Assembly: GCF_029760895.1 (NCBI RefSeq)
Contig: NZ_CP121679.1
Span: forward strand, 1,302,001-1,366,000
DNA length: 64,000 nt
Source of the DNA: Ancylobacter sp. WKF20
GTDB lineage: Bacteria; Pseudomonadota; Alphaproteobacteria; Rhizobiales; Xanthobacteraceae
Direction: 5' to 3'
Below, piece by piece: positions 59,281 to 64,000 of this stretch. A program made the position numbers and the translations under genes. How positions within the stretch are numbered: position 1 is the first letter of the stretch; the number at the start of each line of letters is the position of its first letter. Below the pieces are notes generated by a model, which made no database searches, was not told the origin of the DNA, and was given only the letters and a program-made list of their open reading frames with translations.

Positions 59281-59317
59281 AGCAATCGCCGGCCGGCGCG
59301 GCTTGACCCCGCGCCGG
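59270..59317 (+). promoter_or_regulatory. Candidate trp attenuator: alternative hairpins before trpG
   Basis: Segment 1 (GCTGGCGAT, 59270-59278) can pair with segment 2 (ATCGCCGGC, 59285-59293). Segment 2 can instead pair with segment 3 through the palindrome CGCCGGCCGGCG (59287-59298). Segment 3 (CCGGCGCGG, 59293-59301) can pair with segment 4 (CCGCGCCGG, 59309-59317), a perfect 9-bp stem. CCTTTT follows 13 nt later, so the terminator is not canonical. Segment 1 overlaps the second Trp codon of the leader ORF. Confidence 0.45.
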
Positions 59318-59368
59318 ATCACACCCTAGACCTTTTGCAGCCGGCACGGGCCGGCGGATGGACCCGCG

Positions 59369-59971
59369 ATGATCCTTCTCGTCGATAATTACGACAGCTT
59401 CACCTGGAACCTCGTCCACTATCTCGGCGGCCTTGGCGCCGAGGTGGAGGTGCGCCGCAACGACACCCTCACCGTCGACGAAGCGTTGGCGATGAAGCCC
59501 GAGGCCATCGTCATCTCACCCGGCCCGGCCACGCCGAACGAGGCGGGCATCTGCTGCGCGCTGATCGAGCGGGCGGCGAAGGAGGGCGTGCCGGTGTTCG
59601 GCGTCTGCCTCGGCCACCAGGCGATCGGCCAGGTGTTCGGCGGCGAGGTGATCCGCGCGCCGCTGCCGATCCATGGCAAGCTCGCCGACGTCCAGCACAA
59701 GGGCGAGGCGGTGTTCCGCGGCATCAACGGCCCGTTCAAGGCGACGCGCTACCACTCGCTGGTGGTGAATCGCGACACCCTGCCCCCGGCGCTCGGCATC
59801 ACCGCCGAGACCGAGGACGGCCTCATCATGGGCCTCTCGCATAAGGAGCTGCCCGTGCATGGCGTGCAGTTCCACCCCGAGAGCATCGCCTCCGAGCACG
59901 GCAAGACCATTCTCAAGAACTTCCTCGACATGGCGCGGGCGTGGAACGCCGGCCGGTCGCGGGCAGCCTGA
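59369..59971 (+). CDS. trpG: Anthranilate synthase component II (glutamine amidotransferase)
   Basis: Supplies ammonia from glutamine to TrpE; 200 residues. The class I amidotransferase signatures are [15 protein letters not shown], the nucleophile Cys in [13 protein letters not shown], and [14 protein letters not shown] with the catalytic His and Glu. It could also serve folate synthesis. A short hairpin (GCCGGC repeated at 59340-59355) lies just before its ATG. Confidence 0.96.
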   Translation: MILLVDNYDSFTWNLVHYLGGLGAEVEVRRNDTLTVDEALAMKPEAIVISPGPATPNEAGICCALIERAAKEGVPVFGVCLGHQAIGQVFGGEVIRAPLPIHGKLADVQHKGEAVFRGINGPFKATRYHSLVVNRDTLPPALGITAETEDGLIMGLSHKELPVHGVQFHPESIASEHGKTILKNFLDMARAWNAGRSRAA

Positions 59972-59990
59972 CGCGCGATCCGGGGGAACG

Positions 59991-61013
59991 ATGGAAAATC
60001 TCAAGGCCATCATCGGCAAGATCGCCACCGGCGCGACGCTGACGCGGGCGGAATCGGCCTTCGCCTTCGACATCATGATGTCGGGCGAGGCGACGCCCTC
60101 GCAGATCGGCGCGGTGCTCATGGGCCTGCGCGTGCGCGGCGAGGATGTGGAAGAGATCGCCGGCGCGGTCTCGACCATGCGCGCCAAGATGCTGCGCGTC
60201 GAGGCGCCCGCCGGCGCGGTGGACGTGGTCGGCACCGGGGGCGACGCCTCCGGCTCCTACAACATCTCGACCTGCGCCTCCTTCATCGTCGCCGGCGCCG
60301 GCGTACCGGTCGCCAAGCACGGCAACCGCGCGCTCTCCTCCAAGTCCGGCGCGGCGGATGTGCTGACCGCGCTGGGCGTCAAGATCGACCTCACCCCGGC
60401 GCAGATCTCGCGCTGCATCACGCAAGCCGGCATCGGCTTCATGTTCGCCCCGGCGCATCACCCGGCGATGAAGCATGTCGGCCCGACGCGGGTGGAGATG
60501 GGCACGCGTACCATCTTCAACCTGCTCGGCCCGCTGTCGAACCCGGCCGGCGTCACCCGCCAGATGGTCGGCGTGTTCGCGCGCGGCTGGGTGGAGCCGA
60601 TCGCCGAGGTGCTGCGCACGCTGGGCTCCAGCCGCGCCTGGGTGGTGCATGGCTCGGACGGGCTCGACGAGATCACCACGACCGGGCCGACCACGGTCGC
60701 CGAGCTGAAGGATGGCACGATCCGCGCCTTCGAGATCGCCCCGGAGGAATTCGGCATCGCCCGCGCGACCCCTGAGTCGCTGAAGGGCGGCGATGGCGCG
60801 GCCAATGCGCTGGCGTTGCGCGCCGTGCTGGCGGGCGAGAAGAGCGCCTATGCCGACGTGTCGCTGCTCAACGCGGCGGCGGCGCTCATCGTCGCTGGTA
60901 AGGCGGACGCTATCGGCCCCGCGCTGGAGATCGCCCGCGCCTCGCTCAGCGGCGGTCATGCGGAAGCCGCGCTCGACCGGCTGGTCGCGGTCTCCGCTCT
61001 GGCGGCGGAGTAG
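59991..61013 (+). CDS. trpD: Anthranilate phosphoribosyltransferase
   Basis: Transfers phosphoribose from PRPP to anthranilate; 340 residues. The PRPP-binding motif is [18 protein letters not shown], followed by [21 protein letters not shown] and [21 protein letters not shown]. The ATG at 59991 follows GGGGGAAC and gives the family N-terminus. The gene begins 20 nt after trpG and ends 6 nt before trpC. Confidence 0.97.
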   Translation: MENLKAIIGKIATGATLTRAESAFAFDIMMSGEATPSQIGAVLMGLRVRGEDVEEIAGAVSTMRAKMLRVEAPAGAVDVVGTGGDASGSYNISTCASFIVAGAGVPVAKHGNRALSSKSGAADVLTALGVKIDLTPAQISRCITQAGIGFMFAPAHHPAMKHVGPTRVEMGTRTIFNLLGPLSNPAGVTRQMVGVFARGWVEPIAEVLRTLGSSRAWVVHGSDGLDEITTTGPTTVAELKDGTIRAFEIAPEEFGIARATPESLKGGDGAANALALRAVLAGEKSAYADVSLLNAAAALIVAGKADAIGPALEIARASLSGGHAEAALDRLVAVSALAAE

Positions 61014-61018
61014 GCGCG

Positions 61019-61828
61019 ATGGCGGATATTCTCGAGAAGATCGGCGCCTATAAGCGCGAGGAAATCGCCGCCGCCAAACTGGCCCGCCCGCTGGCCGGCG
61101 TGCGCGAGGCAGCCGAAGCGCAGGCTCCGACGCGCGGGTTTCTGCGCGCCATCGAGGCGAAGATCGCCGCGGGCCAGACCGCGCTGATCGCCGAGATCAA
61201 GAAGGCCAGCCCCTCCAAGGGGCTCATCCGGCCGGATTTCGACCCGCCGGCTCTCGCCAGCGCCTATGAGGCGGGCGGCGCGGCGTGTCTCTCGGTGCTC
61301 ACCGACACCCCCTCCTTTCAGGGCGCGCCGGAATTTCTCACCGCCGCCCGCGCCGCCTGTTCGCTGCCGGCGCTGCGCAAGGATTTCCTCTACGACACCT
61401 ATCAGGTGTTCGAGGCGCGGGCTTGGGGCGCGGACTGCATCCTCGTCATCATGGCCTCGGTCGACGATGCGCTCGCCCGCGACCTGATCGACACCGCGCA
61501 CGGGCTCGGCATGGACGCGCTGGTGGAGGTGCATGACGATGCCGAGCTCGACCGGGCGCTGACCCTGCCGGCGCGCCTTGTCGGCATCAACAACCGCAAT
61601 CTGCGCAATTTCGAGGTGACGCTCGCCACCTCCGAGCGGCTCGCCCCGCGCATCCCGGCCGACCGGGTGATCGTCGGCGAGAGCGGCATCTTCACCCCCG
61701 AGGATGTGGCCCGCCTCGCCAAGGTGCGCATCGGCACCATCCTCGTCGGCGAAAGCCTGATGCGGCAGACGGACGTTGCGGCGGCCACGCGCGCCCTACT
61801 CGCTCCCGCCATGCAGGCGGCGGGCTGA
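61019..61828 (+). CDS. trpC: Indole-3-glycerol-phosphate synthase
   Basis: Closes the indole ring from CdRP; 269 residues. Conserved parts are [20 protein letters not shown] (catalytic Lys), [33 protein letters not shown] and [16 protein letters not shown]. It is the single-domain form, not fused to TrpF. The stop overlaps the moaC start (TGATG). Confidence 0.97.
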   Translation: MADILEKIGAYKREEIAAAKLARPLAGVREAAEAQAPTRGFLRAIEAKIAAGQTALIAEIKKASPSKGLIRPDFDPPALASAYEAGGAACLSVLTDTPSFQGAPEFLTAARAACSLPALRKDFLYDTYQVFEARAWGADCILVIMASVDDALARDLIDTAHGLGMDALVEVHDDAELDRALTLPARLVGINNRNLRNFEVTLATSERLAPRIPADRVIVGESGIFTPEDVARLAKVRIGTILVGESLMRQTDVAAATRALLAPAMQAAG

Positions 61829-62313
61829 TGAGCGAACGCCCCACTCTCACCCATCTCGATGCCTCGGGCGCTGCCAACATGGTCGATGTCGCCGACAAGG
61901 CGATCACCGACCGGGTGGCGGTGGCGGAAGGCGAGGTGCGGATGGAGGCGGCGACGCTGGAGCTCATCGTCTCCGGCAACGCCAAGAAGGGCGATGTCAT
62001 CGGCACGGCACGCCTTGCCGGCATTATGGCGGCCAAGCGCACCCATGAGCTGATTCCGCTCTGCCACGCGCTGCTGCTGTCGAAGGTCGCGGTGGAGATC
62101 GAACCGGATGCGGCGCTTCCGGGTTTGCGGGTGCGGGCCACGGTGCGCACCAGCGGCCAGACCGGCGTGGAAATGGAAGCACTCACCGCTGTCTCCGTCG
62201 CCTGCCTCACCGTCTACGACATGGCCAAGGCGGTGGACCGGGGCATGCGGATCGAGGCGATCCGGCTGCTGGAGAAATCCGGCGGCCGCTCCGGGCATTG
62301 GCAGGCCGACTGA
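61828..62313 (+). CDS. moaC: Cyclic pyranopterin monophosphate synthase MoaC
   Basis: The second step of molybdenum-cofactor synthesis, making cPMP; 161 residues. Signatures are [58 protein letters not shown] and [20 protein letters not shown]. It is translationally coupled to trpC; this trpC-moaC-moeA order recurs in alphaproteobacteria. Confidence 0.97.
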   Translation: MSERPTLTHLDASGAANMVDVADKAITDRVAVAEGEVRMEAATLELIVSGNAKKGDVIGTARLAGIMAAKRTHELIPLCHALLLSKVAVEIEPDAALPGLRVRATVRTSGQTGVEMEALTAVSVACLTVYDMAKAVDRGMRIEAIRLLEKSGGRSGHWQAD

Positions 62314-62329
62314 ACAAGGGGAACACGCC

Positions 62330-63556
62330 ATGGCGCTGATGCCGGTTGAAGAGGCGCTGGCGCGCCTGCTCGCTTCCGCCGCTCCCCTGCCGACCGAGCG
62401 CGTGCCGCTCATGGACGCCGCCGGCCGGGTGCTGGCCGAACCGCTCATCGCCCATCGCACCACGCCCGGCGCCGATGTCTCGGCCATGGACGGCTATGCC
62501 GTGCGGGCGCAGGACGCGGCCGAACTGCCGGCTACCCTCACCTTGATCGGCGAATCGGCGGCCGGACGGCCCTTCCCGGACGAGGTGTTGCCCGGCACAA
62601 CGGTGCGCATCTTCACCGGCGCGGTGATGCCCATCGGGGCCGACGCCGTGGTGATCCAGGAGGACACGCTGCGCGAGGGTAATCGGGTCGCCATTCGCGA
62701 GGCGGCGACGCCCGGACGCCATATACGCCGCGCCGGTGGCGATTTCGCCAGCGGCGAGGCGTTGCTCGCCCCCGGCCACCGGCTGCGGGCCCGCGACCTC
62801 GCGCTCGCCGCCTCGGCGGATATAGCCGAGCTCAGCGTGTACCGACGCCCGCGCGTGGGCCTTCTTTCCACCGGCGACGAACTGGTGCGCCCCGGTGCGG
62901 GCGCGGGCGCGCATCAGGTGATCCTCTCCAACATCTATTCGGTCGGCGCGCTCGCCCGCGCGGCGGGGGCCGAGGTGACGGATTTCGGCATCCTGCCGGA
63001 TGACATGGCGGCGACACAGGCGGGCGTGAGTTCGGCGCTCGCCGCCGGCTTCGATGTGCTGGTGACGACGGGCGGCGCCTCGGTGGGCGACCACGACCTC
63101 GTCGCCCCAGCGCTGACCGCGCAGGGCGTGGCGCTCGATGTCCACAAGGTCGCGCTGCGCCCGGGCAAGCCGCTGATGTTCGGCACCTACGCCCATGCGG
63201 CATCCGTCAGCCATGTGCTTGGCCTGCCCGGCAACCCGGTCTCCGCCCATGTCTGCGCCCTGCTCTATCTCGTGCCGCTTCTGAAGGCGCTACAGGGAAT
63301 TGAAGTGCCACCCTGCGTGCCGCTCAAGCCCGCCCGCCTCGCCACCGACATCAGGGCCAACGAGATGCGCATGGATTTCCAGCGGGCGCAGATCGTCGGG
63401 GATCAGGACGGCCTGCCGCTGGTGCGCCCGCTGCCGGTGCAGGACAGCTCCATGCTCTCCGTGCTCGCCCGCGCCGACGTGCTGCTGGTGCGCCAGCCGC
63501 ACGCGCCGGCGGCGAAGGCGGGCGAGCCCTGCGAGATTCTGCCGCTCGAGGATTGA
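62330..63556 (+). CDS. moeA: Molybdopterin molybdenumtransferase MoeA
   Basis: Inserts molybdate into adenylylated molybdopterin; 408 residues. Signatures are DVSAMDGYAVRAQD, RIFTGAVMPIGADAVVIQED, the MoaB/Mog-like domain TTGGASVGDHDLV, and LRPGKPLMFGTY with GLPGNPVSAHVCALLY. A GGGGAAC ribosome site precedes the ATG. Confidence 0.96.
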   Translation: MALMPVEEALARLLASAAPLPTERVPLMDAAGRVLAEPLIAHRTTPGADVSAMDGYAVRAQDAAELPATLTLIGESAAGRPFPDEVLPGTTVRIFTGAVMPIGADAVVIQEDTLREGNRVAIREAATPGRHIRRAGGDFASGEALLAPGHRLRARDLALAASADIAELSVYRRPRVGLLSTGDELVRPGAGAGAHQVILSNIYSVGALARAAGAEVTDFGILPDDMAATQAGVSSALAAGFDVLVTTGGASVGDHDLVAPALTAQGVALDVHKVALRPGKPLMFGTYAHAASVSHVLGLPGNPVSAHVCALLYLVPLLKALQGIEVPPCVPLKPARLATDIRANEMRMDFQRAQIVGDQDGLPLVRPLPVQDSSMLSVLARADVLLVRQPHAPAAKAGEPCEILPLED

Positions 63557-63604
63557 CCCCGCGAGCCGCAGCCTGTGTTCTGGACATCAAGCTGGGGGCT
63601 GGCG

Positions 63605-63997
63605 ATGGACATCAATCTTCCCGACGTGAAGGTGGAGGTGGAAGCCGCCTTCGACCGCTATGAGCAGGCGCTGGTGAGCAACGATGTCGCCGGGCTCGAC
63701 GCGCTGTTCTGGGCCGATCCGACCACCATTCGCTATGGCAATGGCGAGAATCTCTACGGCATCGAGGCGATCCGCGCCTTCCGCAAGGCCCGCTCGCCGC
63801 ATGGGCTGGAGCGGACGCTGGATAAGACCGTCATCACCACCTATGGCCGCGACATGGCGGTGGCGTCCACTCTGTTCCGACGCGAGACCATGCCCGGCCG
63901 TGTCGGCCGGCAGATGCAGACCTGGATGCGCACGCCCGAGGGCTGGAAGGTCGTGGCGGCGCATGTGAGCGTCATCGCCGATCCCGACGAAGGATGA
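63605..63997 (+). CDS. HpxZ/AtzH-like (DUF3225) protein
   Basis: A 130-residue SnoaL/NTF2-like protein ([60 protein letters not shown]) of the family named HpxZ in oxalurate catabolism and AtzH near amidase AtzE. In those loci the next gene is an amidase. Here an ATG overlaps the stop (TGATG at 63995-63999), which may start such a gene outside the window. The start at 63605 was chosen for the GGGGG site before it. Confidence 0.8.
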   Translation: MDINLPDVKVEVEAAFDRYEQALVSNDVAGLDALFWADPTTIRYGNGENLYGIEAIRAFRKARSPHGLERTLDKTVITTYGRDMAVASTLFRRETMPGRVGRQMQTWMRTPEGWKVVAAHVSVIADPDEG

Positions 63998-64000
63998 TGC

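Overview
The window is high-GC, gene-dense chromosomal DNA from an alphaproteobacterium of the order Hyphomicrobiales. The best guess is the Xanthobacteraceae (an Ancylobacter-, Starkeya- or Xanthobacter-like methylotroph). The assignment rests on gene content and order: a calcium-type methanol dehydrogenase (mxa) cluster, the dusB-ntrB-ntrC-ntrY-ntrX-trkA-trkH-hfq-hflX block, a fused ispDF, a lipoyl-domain-bearing pdhB, the ppiD-trpE-trpG-trpD-trpC-moaC-moeA run, and a Bradyrhizobium-type beta-1,3/1,6-glucan (ndvB/ndvC-like) locus. No rRNA, tRNA, CRISPR array, phage or insertion sequence was seen.

Layout. 1-8.5 kb (+): the distal half of an mxa operon, from the tail of mxaJ through mxaG, I, R, S, A, C, K, L and D, ending in a translationally coupled beta-propeller gene. 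8.8-16.2 kb (+): rlpA-like lipoprotein, D-Ala-D-Ala carboxypeptidase, tmk, holB, metG, tatD and a metallo-beta-lactamase-fold protein. 16.3-18.8 kb: mazG (+) converging on hflX-hfq (-). 19-30 kb (-): D-amino-acid aminotransferase, trkH, trkA, ntrX, ntrY, ntrC, ntrB, dusB. 30.4-32.2 kb (+): ispDF and cinA. 32.1-44.3 kb (-): ratA/coq10-like, lipA, a small stress-type membrane protein, the pyruvate dehydrogenase operon (pdhA, a small membrane protein, pdhB, pdhC, lpd), an ftsB-like gene, an interspersed repeat patch, eno and glmS. 44.5-52.5 kb: glmU (-), a small membrane protein (+), the glucan locus and a VOC protein (-). 52.6-55.6 kb (-): tpiA-secG-pyrG. 55.8-64 kb (+): ppiD-like foldase, trpE, trpG, trpD, trpC, moaC, moeA and an HpxZ/AtzH-like gene.

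How the genes fit together. The mxa genes supply the small subunit, the cytochrome cL acceptor and the maturation machinery of periplasmic PQQ methanol dehydrogenase. NtrBC/NtrYX with DusB form the nitrogen-control module. The pdh operon sits beside lipA, which makes its lipoyl cofactor. glmU and glmS make UDP-GlcNAc, and the carboxypeptidase and rlpA products act on the cell wall. The trp genes run from anthranilate synthase to indole-glycerol-phosphate synthase.

The most notable non-gene signals are a candidate tryptophan attenuator between trpE and trpG, a pair of 19-bp operator-like palindromes upstream of pdhA, a short repeat shared between the mxaA coding sequence and the ispDF-cinA gap, and a mosaic of intergenic palindromic repeats between ftsB and eno. 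Most of the window is conserved core chromosome. I did not find a convincing new multi-gene system; the candidates are listed with their caveats.
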